From: an uncultured Polaribacter sp.
GTDB taxonomy: Bacteria; Bacteroidota; Bacteroidia; Flavobacteriales; Flavobacteriaceae
DNA length: 64,000 bases
Assembly: GCA_943787375.1 (NCBI GenBank)
Contig: CALSME010000009.1
Coordinates: 1-64,000 of the forward strand
Reading direction: 5' to 3'
In this document: positions 1-8,766 of the stretch, piece after piece
How the letters are laid out: each line of letters begins with the position of its first letter
How positions within the stretch are numbered: the first letter of the stretch is position 1
Translations under genes and position numbers: made by a program
Notes under the pieces: model-generated
Told to the model about the DNA's origin: nothing
Seen by the model: the letters and a program-made list of their open reading frames with translations, nothing else
Database searches by the model: none

Positions 1-294
1 GGAGGTTCTCCTTCGTATTCGAATCCGTATAATTTTCAAAACCGATTGCGAGATTATAAAAGAGCAGATTTAGGGATTTCCTATGTCTTTACAAGCGCAA
101 AAAAACAATTTACAACAGGATTACTATCAAACTTCAAAGAGCTAACTGTAGGGCTAGAACTCTTTAATATGTTTGACATTCAAAATGCCATTACAAACAC
201 TTGGGTTCGGGATGTGTATTCCAAAACCCAATTTGGTGTTCCAAATTTTATGACTGGTAGGGTCTTAAATTTTAAAATCGGAATGCAATTTTAA
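1..294 (+). CDS. TonB-dependent outer-membrane receptor, C-terminal fragment
   Basis: Partial gene that enters from the left edge; the frame is open from base 1 and ends at a TAA at 292-294, giving 97 visible residues. Seen: alternating hydrophobic/polar strands, an NMFDIQNAITNTWVRD-type segment and a final aromatic residue (MQF at the C-terminus), all typical of the last beta-strands of a TonB-dependent receptor, where the terminal Phe is recognised by the BAM complex. Known of the family: it carries metal chelates, cobalamin or glycans across the outer membrane using TonB energy. The substrate cannot be told because plug and most of the barrel lie outside the window. A TTG at 46 is an internal codon, not a start. 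Confidence 0.8.
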   Translation, partial: GGSPSYSNPYNFQNRLRDYKRADLGISYVFTSAKKQFTTGLLSNFKELTVGLELFNMFDIQNAITNTWVRDVYSKTQFGVPNFMTGRVLNFKIGMQF

Positions 295-308
295 ATAAAT
301 CGGGTTGA

Positions 309-761
309 TTAGCCCAAAATTTGTGCCGCATGCGCTTTGGTTTTTACTTTTGAAATAATGTCTTCTATTACACCATTTTCATCAATAACGAAAGTAGTTC
401 TATGAATGCCATCATATTCTTTTCCCATAAACTTCTTAGGGCCCCAAACACCAAAAGCATTGATTACTGTTTTGTCTTCATCTGCTAATAATGGAAATGG
501 AAGCTCGTGTTTATTGATCCAATTTTGTTGCCGTTTCGCAGCATCTGCACTCGCCCCCAAAATAGCATATCCTTTCGCTAAAAAAGCGTCATAATTATCT
601 CTTAAATCACATGCTTCGGCTGTACAACCTGGCGTACTTGCCTTTGGATAGAAAAATAATACTAATTTTTTTCCAGCATAATCAGACAACTGAATTGTGT
701 TGCCTTTTTCATCTTTTGCTTCAAAATTTGGAGCGTTCTCTCCTATTTTTAATGTAGTCAT
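309..761 (-). CDS. bcp: Thioredoxin-dependent thiol peroxidase (bacterioferritin comigratory protein)
   Basis: 150-residue atypical 2-Cys peroxiredoxin that reduces H2O2 and organic hydroperoxides in the cytoplasm with thioredoxin as electron donor. The peroxidatic Cys46 sits in the TPGCTAEAC motif and the resolving Cys51 lies five residues on, the spacing of E. coli Bcp; the FFYPKAST segment and the conserved Arg region near the C-terminus (GIHRTTFVID) complete the AhpC/TSA fold. Length is normal for the family. It is convergent with the receptor fragment on the left and divergent from nth, with a TAnnTTTG box 18 bp before the start. No oddities seen. Confidence 0.95.
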   Translation of the reverse strand: MTTLKIGENAPNFEAKDEKGNTIQLSDYAGKKLVLFFYPKASTPGCTAEACDLRDNYDAFLAKGYAILGASADAAKRQQNWINKHELPFPLLADEDKTVINAFGVWGPKKFMGKEYDGIHRTTFVIDENGVIEDIISKVKTKAHAAQILG

Positions 762-778
762 GTTTTATATTTTATTCA

Positions 779-786
779 CAAAGATA
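779..786 (-). promoter_or_regulatory. Bacteroidota -7 box for bcp
   Basis: On the minus strand the octamer TATCTTTG matches the Bacteroidetes sigma-A -7 consensus TAnnTTTG. It lies 17 bp upstream of the bcp ATG, so the transcript would have a very short leader. No good -33 TTG was found at the usual 17-23 bp spacing, so this is a half-supported promoter. A similar box, TAACTTTG, lies on the plus strand at 832-839 in front of nth. Confidence 0.5.
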
Positions 787-873
787 CAAAGGGATAAAGT
801 ATTTATTCGTGCAGAAATTAAAGTTTTAGGTTAACTTTGTTACTTCAACTTTTTGAAAATTTGCAACGATAAA

Positions 874-1524
874 ATGAACAAGTCAGAAAAAGTACAATTT
901 GTAATCGATACCTTGGAAGAATTCTATCCAGAAATTCCAATACCTTTAGACCATAAGGATCCCTATACATTGCTAATTGCGGTTTTATTATCTGCACAAT
1001 GTACAGACGTTCGGGTTAATAAAATTACCCCCTTACTCTTTGCCAAAGCAGACAACCCGTTTGATATGGTAAAAATGTCGGTAGAAGAAATTAAAGAAAT
1101 CATACGCCCTTGTGGATTGTCTCCGATGAAATCAAAAGGGATTTATGGACTGTCTAAAATTCTCATTGAAAAATACAATGGCGAAGTACCCCAATCCTTT
1201 GAAGGTTTGGAGGAACTTCCTGCTGTTGGGCATAAAACAGCCAGCGTGGTGATGAGTCAAGCCTTTGGTGTGCCAGCATTTCCAGTAGATACCCACATTC
1301 ATAGATTGCTATTTCGTTGGAACTTAACCAATGGTAAAAATGTAGCTCAGACAGAAAAAGATGCAAAACGATTGTTTCCAAAAGCGCTTTGGAATGATTT
1401 GCACTTGCAAATTATTTGGTATGGAAGAGAATATTCTCCAGCAAGAGGTTGGAATTTAGAGAAAGACATCATTACCAAAACGATTGGTAGAAAGTCTGTT
1501 TTAGATGCGTATTATAAAAAATAA
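874..1524 (+). CDS. nth: Endonuclease III-like DNA glycosylase/AP lyase lacking the Fe-S cluster
   Basis: 216-residue HhH-GPD glycosylase that removes oxidised pyrimidines and cleaves abasic sites in base-excision repair. The ATG at 874 is preferred over a TTG at 853 because the protein then starts MNKSEKV, as usual. Helix-hairpin-helix LPAVGHKTA holds catalytic Lys121, and Asp139 is in VDTHIHR, the positions of E. coli Lys120/Asp138. The odd part is the C-terminus: where E. coli Nth has four Cys binding a [4Fe-4S] cluster, this protein reads WYGREYSPARGWNLEKD and has no cysteines. The catalytic residues are intact, so activity is expected. It follows bcp divergently and is followed by a bidirectional terminator. 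Confidence 0.93.
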   Translation: MNKSEKVQFVIDTLEEFYPEIPIPLDHKDPYTLLIAVLLSAQCTDVRVNKITPLLFAKADNPFDMVKMSVEEIKEIIRPCGLSPMKSKGIYGLSKILIEKYNGEVPQSFEGLEELPAVGHKTASVVMSQAFGVPAFPVDTHIHRLLFRWNLTNGKNVAQTEKDAKRLFPKALWNDLHLQIIWYGREYSPARGWNLEKDIITKTIGRKSVLDAYYKK

Positions 1525-1551
1525 CATCAATTCTCGATCGTTAAGAAAAAA

Positions 1552-1580
1552 AAAGTCTCAACAAACGTTGAAACTTTTTT
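1552..1580. terminator. Bidirectional terminator between nth and the rpoE operon
   Basis: An A-tract, a stem of eleven positions (AAAGTCTCAAC / GTTGAAACTTT, one mismatch) around a four-base loop AAAC, then a T-tract. The A and T runs allow termination on both strands: downstream of nth on plus and downstream of the small sigma-linked ORF on minus. Confidence 0.75.
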
Positions 1581-1585
1581 CGGCA

Positions 1586-1729
1586 TTAATTCAAATTCAA
1601 TTCAATGAAGTTTTTTGATTTTGTTTTTACAATGGTGAGTGCTTTGGAAAAATGAATCAAAAATTGAATTGTTTCTTTTTTTGGCTGCATTTGAATATCA
1701 AATGACTTTTTAGGGTAAAGTTGCATCAT
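1586..1729 (-). CDS. Small conserved-looking protein downstream of the ECF sigma factor
   Basis: A 47-codon frame (MMQLYPKKSFDIQM at the N-terminus, ending IELNLN) read by hand on the minus strand; it is shorter than 60 codons and is easily missed. It follows rpoE by 58 bp on the same strand and ends just before the terminator, so it is probably the second gene of a sigma-factor operon. Composition is lysine-rich with an amphipathic central stretch (KKETIQFLIHFSKALTIV). From memory, flavobacterial genomes often have a tiny protein of the pattern 'KPKxxTIxFLLxFSKSLxVV' behind an ECF sigma factor, which this resembles. Function unknown; a partner or modulator of the sigma factor is only a guess. 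An alternative start is the next codon, also ATG (1726). Confidence 0.6.
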   Translation of the reverse strand: MMQLYPKKSFDIQMQPKKETIQFLIHFSKALTIVKTKSKNFIELNLN

Positions 1730-1787
1730 ACATTTTCGTTTAGTAAATTCGATATAAACAAGTAACGAGGCACTTTTACTTTTATTG

Positions 1788-2372
1788 TTAATTGACTAAT
1801 ATAACTTTATTTTTTTCTATTAATTTTCTCATATTCATTAAAGCATATCGCATTCTCCCTAAAGCGGTATTGATACTTACTCCTGTGTTTTCACTTATTT
1901 CCTTGAAGCTCATATCTCTATACATTCGCATCATTAAAACTTCTTTTTGTTCTTCTGGTAATTCTTTGATCAACGCTCTTACATCTGTATAAATTTGTTC
2001 TTGAATCATTTTTTTCTCAGCATTTAGGTTTCCATCCCCAATCACAGAAAAAATATCAAATTCATCTGTGTTTTTAAAGGTTGGCATTCTGTTTGTTTTT
2101 CTGAAATGATCAATAACTAAATTATGAGCAATTCGCATTACCCATGGAAGAAATTTTCCTTCTTCATTGTAATTCCCTTTTTTAAGAGTTCGAATTACTT
2201 TGATAAAAGTATCTTGAAAAACATCTTCAGCAATGTCTCTATTTAAAACTTTACTATATATAAAGCTATACAGACGCTGTTTGTGTCTTTTAATTAATAC
2301 TTCTAAGGAACTTTCATTGCCTTTAATAAAATCACTTACTAAGGTACTGTCTGGAGTTGAGTTTTTACGCAT
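1788..2372 (-). CDS. RNA polymerase ECF sigma factor, RpoE-like
   Basis: 194 residues from the ATG at 2372 (an in-frame ATG at 2375 and a GTG at 2402 are alternatives; MRKNST matches the usual flavobacterial N-terminus). Region 2 is seen as LIKRHKQRLYSFIYSKVLNRDIAEDVFQDTF split over residues 25-60 with the PWVMRIAHNLVIDHFRK segment following; region 4 is the C-terminal LPEEQKEVLMMRMYRDMSFKEI helix-turn-helix. It directs RNA polymerase to a dedicated promoter set. No membrane anti-sigma gene is adjacent; only the 47-codon ORF follows. The motif AACGCTTATA occurs upstream of it and, on the other strand, upstream of uvrA, so both may be in one regulon. Confidence 0.93.
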   Translation of the reverse strand: MRKNSTPDSTLVSDFIKGNESSLEVLIKRHKQRLYSFIYSKVLNRDIAEDVFQDTFIKVIRTLKKGNYNEEGKFLPWVMRIAHNLVIDHFRKTNRMPTFKNTDEFDIFSVIGDGNLNAEKKMIQEQIYTDVRALIKELPEEQKEVLMMRMYRDMSFKEISENTGVSINTALGRMRYALMNMRKLIEKNKVILVN

Positions 2373-2448
2373 CATAAAATTACTTTTAGAAAAGCATAGC
2401 ACTTTTCGTTCTTAATTAATATTTTAATAATTAAAAGTAATTTTTTCG

Positions 2449-2581
2449 TATAAGCGTTTTATTTTTAAGTGTTAGAGAAATCAAATATCTTTATTTTTAT
2501 TCAATTTAGCAACTTTTTAAACAAATTTCATTTTAATTTATTAATTTAAGACTTTGAAAAGTGGTATTTTTAACGCTTATA
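2449..2581. promoter_or_regulatory. Divergent rpoE/uvrA promoter region with an inverted 10-bp motif
   Basis: The decamer AACGCTTATA occurs on the plus strand at 2572-2581, 11 bp before the uvrA ATG, and on the minus strand at 2449-2458 (seen on plus as TATAAGCGTT), upstream of the sigma factor. The two copies are perfect inverted repeats 113 bp apart in AT-rich sequence. Seen directly; a shared promoter element or operator is inferred. Confidence 0.4.
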
Positions 2582-2592
2582 TTTTTTTATAA

Positions 2593-5385
2593 ATGAAAGC
2601 AGATATTTCTACGATTGACCCCAAACAAAACATCATCATTAAAGGAGCAAAACTCCATAATTTAAAAAATATTGATGTTGTAATTCCACGAAATAAGTTG
2701 GTGGTGATCACTGGATTATCTGGCTCAGGAAAATCTTCATTGGCTTTTGATACCTTGTATGCAGAAGGTCAAAGACGCTATGTAGAAAGTTTGAGTTCGT
2801 ATGCCAGGCAGTTTTTAGGAAAATTACACAAGCCAAAAGTAGATTACATAAAAGGAATCGCTCCAGCAATTGCTATCGAACAAAAAGTAAACTCCACAAA
2901 TCCGCGTTCTACCGTAGGTACATCCACAGAGATTTATGATTATATTAAATTATTGTTTGCTAGAATTGGAAAAACATTTTCTCCTATTTCAGGAAACGAA
3001 GTAAAAAAAGACACGGTATCAGATGTGGTTAATTTTGTAAAAAAATGCACTGAAAACACAAAATTACTTTTATTAGCCCCTATTGTTATTGATGAGGGAC
3101 GAGATTTAAAAACCCTTTTACAAGTTTTAGAACAACAAGGGTATGCCCGATTGAAATGGAAGGAAAATGTAGTTAGAATTGGGAACTTTATTGTTGATGA
3201 ATACAACAACGAAGCTTTATTTTTAGTGGTCGATCGAATTATCACAAAAGACAATGAAGATTTTTATAACCGAGTTGCAGATGCCATACAAACTGCCTTT
3301 TTTGAAGGAAAAGGAATTTGTTTCATTGAAGATTTAGAAAAAAAGAATACAACAGAATTTAGCAATAAATTTGATTTAGATGGTCGCTCTTTTTTAGAAC
3401 CCAACACCCATTTATTTAGTTTTAACAACCCGTATGGTGCTTGCCCTACTTGTGAAGGGTATGGAAATGTTGTAGGTATCGATGAAGATTTAGTCATTCC
3501 AAATACTGGATTATCGATTTATGATGACGCTATTTTTCCATTTAAAACTCCATCCTATATTCACTATAAAGAATCCTTAATAAGTGTAGCCTTTCAATTT
3601 GATATTCCAATTCACAAACCTTGGTTTGAGTTGACCGACAAACAAAAAGAACTTGTTTGGAATGGAAACAAAAAGTTTCATGGAATTCATCACTTTTTCA
3701 CCGTTTTAGAAGAAAAAAGCTATAAAATTCAGAATCGAGTAATGCTATCGCGCTATCGCGGAAAAACAAAATGTACTACTTGTAACGGAAAACGACTTCG
3801 TCAGGAAACTGAATTTGTAAAAATTAATAACCAAACAATTTCAGACCTCGTAACGCTACCATTAGATGAATTGGCAGCATTTTTTAAGAAGATACAATTA
3901 GACAAATATGAACAAAATATTGGGAAGCGTTTATTAATTGAAATCAACAATAGATTGCAATTTCTAAATGATGTTGGGTTAAATTATTTAACCATCAATA
4001 GAACCTCAAACACCCTTTCAGGAGGGGAAAGTCAACGAATTAATTTAGCTACTTCATTAGGAAGTTCTTTAGTAGGCTCGATGTATATCTTAGATGAACC
4101 CAGTATTGGTCTGCACCCAAAAGATACCGAAAGATTGATTGGTGTTTTAAAAGATTTACGAGATTTAGGCAATACCGTTGTCGTAGTTGAGCATGATGAA
4201 GACATCATGAAGGAATCTGATTATATTATAGATATTGGTCCAGAAGCAGGAACTTTTGGTGGTCACGTGGTTGCTGAAGGAACGTTTAATGATATTTTAA
4301 AATCAGACTCTTTAACTGCAAAATACTTGAACGAAGATTTAAAAATTGAAGTTCCTGCTAAAAGAAGGAAATCGACCAATAGGATTAAAATTGTTGGGGC
4401 AAGAGAAAATAACCTTAAAAATATCGATGTTACGATTCCTCTAAATAGTTTAAGCGTAATTACTGGAGTTTCAGGTTCTGGTAAAAGTACGTTGGTAAAA
4501 AACATATTATATCCATCCCTTCAAAAAAAGTTAACCGGTTATGGAAATAAAATAGGGCAGCATACTCGTATTACTGGAGATTTTGAGACCCTGAAAAATA
4601 TAGAGTTTATTGATCAAAATCCGATTGGGCGTTCCTCACGTTCAAATCCTGTAACCTATATAAAAGCATATGATGATATTCGTGCGTTGTTTTCAAATTC
4701 TAAATTATCAAAAATAAGAAACTACAAACCCAAACATTTTTCTTTTAATGTAGAAGGTGGGCGTTGCGAAATTTGTAAAGGAGAAGGAGAAGTGACCATC
4801 GAAATGCAATTTATGGCAGACGTGCATTTGGAATGTGATACCTGTGGAGGAAAACGATTTAAAAAAGAAGTTTTGGAAGTCAAAATAAATCAAAAAAACA
4901 TTGATGATATCCTAAATTTAACCATTGATGATGCTGTAGACTTTTTTACAGACAATGGAGAAAATAAAATATCGCAAAAATTAAAACCTTTACAGGATGT
5001 TGGATTGGGCTATGTTAAATTAGGACAATCTTCATCAACCCTTTCAGGAGGTGAAGCGCAAAGAATTAAATTGGCGTCATTTTTAGTAAAAGGAACCACC
5101 AAAGACAAAACCTTTTTTATTTTTGACGAACCTACAACGGGTTTACATTTTCATGATATTAAAAAATTATTAGCATCCTTTGAAGCTTTAATAGAGAAAG
5201 GACATTCTATCTTGGTCATTGAACACAATATAGAACTCATAAAATGCGCCGATTATATTATTGACTTAGGTTTGGAAGGTGGAAAAAATGGGGGAACACT
5301 TATTTTCGAAGGAACTCCAGAGCAATTGTCAAAAAATAAAAAATCTTATACTGCAAAGTACTTGAAAGAAAAACTCGAATTATAA
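2593..5385 (+). CDS. uvrA: Excinuclease ABC subunit A
   Basis: 930 residues, the normal UvrA length. It is the damage-recognition ATPase of nucleotide excision repair, loading UvrB. Seen in order: Walker A GLSGSGKSS at 41-49; first zinc module (CPTCEGYG ... CTTCNGKR); signature LSGGESQRINLA and Walker B MYILDEPSIGLHP of the first cassette; second Walker A GVSGSGKST; second zinc module with CEICKGEG and CDTCGGKRF around the FMADVHLEC segment; second signature LSGGEAQRIKLA and Walker B FFIFDEPTTGLHF. All key residues are intact. It is divergent from the ECF sigma gene, with which it shares an inverted promoter-region motif, and it is monocistronic. Confidence 0.97.
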   Translation: MKADISTIDPKQNIIIKGAKLHNLKNIDVVIPRNKLVVITGLSGSGKSSLAFDTLYAEGQRRYVESLSSYARQFLGKLHKPKVDYIKGIAPAIAIEQKVNSTNPRSTVGTSTEIYDYIKLLFARIGKTFSPISGNEVKKDTVSDVVNFVKKCTENTKLLLLAPIVIDEGRDLKTLLQVLEQQGYARLKWKENVVRIGNFIVDEYNNEALFLVVDRIITKDNEDFYNRVADAIQTAFFEGKGICFIEDLEKKNTTEFSNKFDLDGRSFLEPNTHLFSFNNPYGACPTCEGYGNVVGIDEDLVIPNTGLSIYDDAIFPFKTPSYIHYKESLISVAFQFDIPIHKPWFELTDKQKELVWNGNKKFHGIHHFFTVLEEKSYKIQNRVMLSRYRGKTKCTTCNGKRLRQETEFVKINNQTISDLVTLPLDELAAFFKKIQLDKYEQNIGKRLLIEINNRLQFLNDVGLNYLTINRTSNTLSGGESQRINLATSLGSSLVGSMYILDEPSIGLHPKDTERLIGVLKDLRDLGNTVVVVEHDEDIMKESDYIIDIGPEAGTFGGHVVAEGTFNDILKSDSLTAKYLNEDLKIEVPAKRRKSTNRIKIVGARENNLKNIDVTIPLNSLSVITGVSGSGKSTLVKNILYPSLQKKLTGYGNKIGQHTRITGDFETLKNIEFIDQNPIGRSSRSNPVTYIKAYDDIRALFSNSKLSKIRNYKPKHFSFNVEGGRCEICKGEGEVTIEMQFMADVHLECDTCGGKRFKKEVLEVKINQKNIDDILNLTIDDAVDFFTDNGENKISQKLKPLQDVGLGYVKLGQSSSTLSGGEAQRIKLASFLVKGTTKDKTFFIFDEPTTGLHFHDIKKLLASFEALIEKGHSILVIEHNIELIKCADYIIDLGLEGGKNGGTLIFEGTPEQLSKNKKSYTAKYLKEKLEL

Positions 5386-5445
5386 TCTATTGGTCCAAGC
5401 GAAACAACTAAAAGTACTAAAAACCTTTCATAAAAAATTCTTATG

Positions 5446-5516
5446 AACGAATTCTAAAGCAGTAGCAACGAATTCTAAAACAACTAAAATAGCAGCTTAC
5501 ATCTCCCCTATTTTTG
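5446..5516 (+). promoter_or_regulatory. Direct repeat and -7 box before the 5548 lipoprotein gene
   Basis: AACGAATTCTAAA is present twice, at 5446-5458 and 5467-5479, a 21-bp period that places both copies on the same helix face. A TAnnTTTG-type box, TATTTTTG, follows at 5509-5516, 31 bp before the ATG. The repeats may be an activator or repressor site; this is inference from position only. Confidence 0.4.
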
Positions 5517-5547
5517 AAGTGTATTAACATTTTAAAACCTAGAAGCC

Positions 5548-6639
5548 ATGAGAAAAGTAATCACAAAAACCGGAATTTTTTATTCGTTTTTAATCCTAGC
5601 AATTCAATTAACAAGTTGCAATACTTCAACAGAAAAAACAGTATCATCAGCAATTGAAGTCGCAGAAGTAATCGTTCCAACTGCGATGGTTCCAGAAGAA
5701 ATTATTTATAGAAATCCAATTGTATTTATTACGGGAGTAGACAAAGGGAGCTCACATTACTATGCAGATGCCCGAAGTTATTTTAAAGAAAAAGAATATC
5801 AGATTGTAGAAGATCAATACTCAATAGAAGAGATCATTACTTGGTTGAACAATCATGAAAGCGACTCTTATTTTGGTGATATTCACATTGTAAACAAGAG
5901 CAATCCCTATAAAGGTTTAAGTTTAGAAACAGTAATTAGAGGAGAAAAAGTAACTACAGAAACACTTCGAAAAAACATCACGCAAGGAAAACTGCCAAAA
6001 TTAAAGAAGGTCGTTGCAGAAAACTCTAAAATCATTTTTCATGCTGACGGGCTGGGAAGTAATCCCGCATTGATGAAAACAATAAAAGATGCTTTTGTAA
6101 CAGACATTCCCACAAATATTGTAGCCTCTCAGTATTTCACAGTCTTTGGTGGAAACCACGCAGAGTACTATTTAGCAAAGCCTTTTTATGTGTTTTATCC
6201 CACTGCAAATTCACCAGGGAAAACAGATCTTTCAAAAGAGATTGCAAGAAAATATCCAGAAGAGCAAGAAATTCAGTGGTATGATGCATTGAATAATGAA
6301 AGTGAAAGATATATTGGCGAAGCCTATACGACCCAATTTAATATTCCCGTACAATATGAAATCGATTTTCATAACTCTGATGAGGAAATGCCAAGATTAA
6401 CCTCTAAAGAGGATGTCATAAAGTATTTAAAACAACACAATAAAATACATACTGAGTTTTCAAAAATTGGAATTGAGTACTCGAAATTTAGATGGAGATG
6501 GACGGTAAAAAACAGTCGGTTAACCATTAAAGGTAAAACAACTACTTTATGTGTATTGAAGCCATTGACAAAGCCTTATGGAGATTTAGAGCATGTAAAA
6601 CCAGATACTTCCAATTTAAGATTGTATGCAATAAATTAA
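5548..6639 (+). CDS. Orphan lipoprotein of unknown function
   Basis: 363 residues. The N-terminus is a lipoprotein signal (hydrophobic FYSFLILAIQL followed by TSC), so the mature protein starts at Cys24 and is anchored to a membrane. The mature part looks globular alpha/beta: an initial strand PIVFITGVDKGSSHYY, a long lysine-rich middle and a beta-rich C-terminal part with KFRWRWTVKNSRLTIKGK. I do not recognise the family and see no catalytic signature. It sits alone between uvrA and a sensor kinase with its own promoter-like box and terminator; co-function with the kinase is possible but unsupported. Confidence 0.85.
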   Translation: MRKVITKTGIFYSFLILAIQLTSCNTSTEKTVSSAIEVAEVIVPTAMVPEEIIYRNPIVFITGVDKGSSHYYADARSYFKEKEYQIVEDQYSIEEIITWLNNHESDSYFGDIHIVNKSNPYKGLSLETVIRGEKVTTETLRKNITQGKLPKLKKVVAENSKIIFHADGLGSNPALMKTIKDAFVTDIPTNIVASQYFTVFGGNHAEYYLAKPFYVFYPTANSPGKTDLSKEIARKYPEEQEIQWYDALNNESERYIGEAYTTQFNIPVQYEIDFHNSDEEMPRLTSKEDVIKYLKQHNKIHTEFSKIGIEYSKFRWRWTVKNSRLTIKGKTTTLCVLKPLTKPYGDLEHVKPDTSNLRLYAIN

Positions 6640-6673
6640 AAGAAAATTGAAATTGGAATAAAAATTGTTGTCT

Positions 6674-6706
6674 AAGTAACTGTTCATTTTGGGCAGTTAC
6701 TTTTTT
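6674..6706 (+). terminator. Terminator after the orphan lipoprotein
   Basis: A nine-base-pair perfect stem (AAGTAACTG / CAGTTACTT) with an 11-base loop followed by a T run. It lies 35 bp after the lipoprotein stop and separates it from the sensor kinase. Confidence 0.8.
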
Positions 6707-6723
6707 CACGTAAGTTTGTTAGC

Positions 6724-8763
6724 ATGCAATTCATCAATAATTTTATTAAAAAATACTACAATACTAAAAAAGTAAATGTTCTTTTTTTAGTGCTTGGATT
6801 CTTTTATAACTGGAATCTTGAGAGTCAAAACAACACTAGCGAAGAGTTTGTAATCATTAAAAATGCTCCAAAAACCCCCATCACATTAATTAAACAAGAT
6901 CAAATTGGGCATTTGTGGATGGCAACTGCACAAGGACTATTTCAATTTGATGGTACTGATTTTTCACATTACAATACAAAGAATAGCTTGCCAACAAATC
7001 ATGTACACGCCATTTCAATTAAAAAAGATTCTCTTTTCATTGGAACAAATACCCATTTATCGATAAAAGTTAGGACTAATTTTCATCACTATGAAAGTAA
7101 AAAAATTAATAAAATAATTTTTCACAAAGGAGTTCCCTATATTGCTACAGATGAAGGTATATCTTATTTCAATAAAAGCGGTATACATCCTATTGAAATA
7201 AATACGCAACTAGATTTTGCAAAAATCAACGATATTAGCTTTCATCAGGGCGCTTTTTATATCGCAAGTAATCGTGGTTTTTGGAAAATCGACCAACTAA
7301 CCAACCCAAAAAAAACAAGAAAGATTAACCCACAAACATACTCGAGACTGCTACAAAATGGGCCTGGATTAATTGCAGTTGAAAACACAAACAAAATTGT
7401 TGTTTTTAAGGACAGTAAAAGCGCACAAACAATACAGCGCATTTCCAACATTACCAATGTGGCAATCATTGAGGATGAAGTCTGGATTGCATCCGCGAAT
7501 GAAGCCATCGAAATTTTAGAGGCTAGCACCTATCGTTTTAAAAGAAAAATTAATAAATACAACAGTAAATTAAGTTCAAATTCCATAACAACTGTATCTA
7601 CAGATCGTCAAAGAAATAAATGGATTAGTACAAAAAATGAAGGTTTAATTGTGTATAAAAATGCAATACTTAAAACACAAAAACCAACATTGTTTTTAGA
7701 GGATTTAAAAGTTTCTTACCAGTCATTAGACACCATAAATCCAAACAGTTACACTCAAGTTTTACCTTTAAAATCCAAACAATCTACCATTTCATTTCAA
7801 TACAAAACAATTGATCTTCTTCACCCAAAGAAAATTGAATACCGTTGGACACTTAACGCAGATACTTCTTCTTGGTCTCATGCCAATTCGGTGCTTTTTC
7901 GAGATTTAAAACCCGGGAATTACATCTTTTCAGTACAAGCAAGAACTTTAGGAAAACAACTAAGTGACCCTCGTGAAATCCGTTTTACAATAGCTGCCCC
8001 ATTTTATAAAAAAGCTTGGTTTTTACTATCCCTTTGTGCCTTTTTTATCTTTCTATTTATTGCAATTACGATTCGATACATAGGTATTACTAAAAGAAAA
8101 AATGAACAAAAAATAGCCTCCTTACAACTTAAAAACCATTTACTTTCTCTAGAACAGAAGGCGTTACAGTTACAGATGAATCCCCATTTTATATTCAATG
8201 TATTAAACGGCATTAAAGCAGCTGGAAACGCAGGAAATAAAAGCGAAATGAATACGACCATTAAAAAATTTGCAACGCTTTTACGTGCCATTTTAAACAA
8301 TTCGAGAACAGAAGAAGTGGCATTGAATGAAGAAATAAATACATTAAAAAACTATATTGAATTAGAACAAATGATGCATTCAAAATCATTTGCTTATGAA
8401 ATTAAAACACAGTTAAACGGCATCGATCCTGAAGAAATATTAATTCCACCAATGTTGTTACAGCCTTTCGTAGAAAACAGTATAAAACACGGCATACACC
8501 CTTTACAAAAAGAAGGATTTCTTGTCCTTAAATTTGAAGTAAAACCTGGTTACCTACACTGTTCTATTGATGATAACGGAGTAGGCTTACAGCAATCGAG
8601 AGCAAATAAAAAGCGCTATAAATCCGTTGCTATAGAGGTTAACAAAGCCCGTATTGAAAATTTATCCGGAGAAAATTCATTTACAATTAAAGAGTTAAAA
8701 GAAAAAGAAAAGACACAAGGGACAAGAGTCTGGTTTAAAATCCCTTTAAAAACAGATTATTAA
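6724..8763 (+). CDS. LytS/YehU-type sensor histidine kinase with periplasmic propeller and Y_Y_Y domain
   Basis: 679 residues. After an N-terminal hydrophobic signal segment (about 17-30) comes a periplasmic beta-propeller made of two-component-regulator repeats (e.g. DQIGHLWMATAQGLFQFDG, near 60), then an Ig-like Y_Y_Y domain (IEYRWTLNADTSSW ... PGNYIFSVQAR) ending about residue 425, one transmembrane helix (AWFLLSLCAFFIFLFIAIT), a coiled linker and a His_kinase domain with His488 in LQMNPHFIFNVLNG. The ATPase part has LLQPFVENSIKHGI (N box) and DDNGVGL (G box). It ends 3 bp before its LytTR regulator. The ligand is unknown; the short propeller sets it apart from 1,300-aa hybrid systems that sense polysaccharides. 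Confidence 0.93.
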   Translation: MQFINNFIKKYYNTKKVNVLFLVLGFFYNWNLESQNNTSEEFVIIKNAPKTPITLIKQDQIGHLWMATAQGLFQFDGTDFSHYNTKNSLPTNHVHAISIKKDSLFIGTNTHLSIKVRTNFHHYESKKINKIIFHKGVPYIATDEGISYFNKSGIHPIEINTQLDFAKINDISFHQGAFYIASNRGFWKIDQLTNPKKTRKINPQTYSRLLQNGPGLIAVENTNKIVVFKDSKSAQTIQRISNITNVAIIEDEVWIASANEAIEILEASTYRFKRKINKYNSKLSSNSITTVSTDRQRNKWISTKNEGLIVYKNAILKTQKPTLFLEDLKVSYQSLDTINPNSYTQVLPLKSKQSTISFQYKTIDLLHPKKIEYRWTLNADTSSWSHANSVLFRDLKPGNYIFSVQARTLGKQLSDPREIRFTIAAPFYKKAWFLLSLCAFFIFLFIAITIRYIGITKRKNEQKIASLQLKNHLLSLEQKALQLQMNPHFIFNVLNGIKAAGNAGNKSEMNTTIKKFATLLRAILNNSRTEEVALNEEINTLKNYIELEQMMHSKSFAYEIKTQLNGIDPEEILIPPMLLQPFVENSIKHGIHPLQKEGFLVLKFEVKPGYLHCSIDDNGVGLQQSRANKKRYKSVAIEVNKARIENLSGENSFTIKELKEKEKTQGTRVWFKIPLKTDY

Positions 8764-8766
8764 TCG

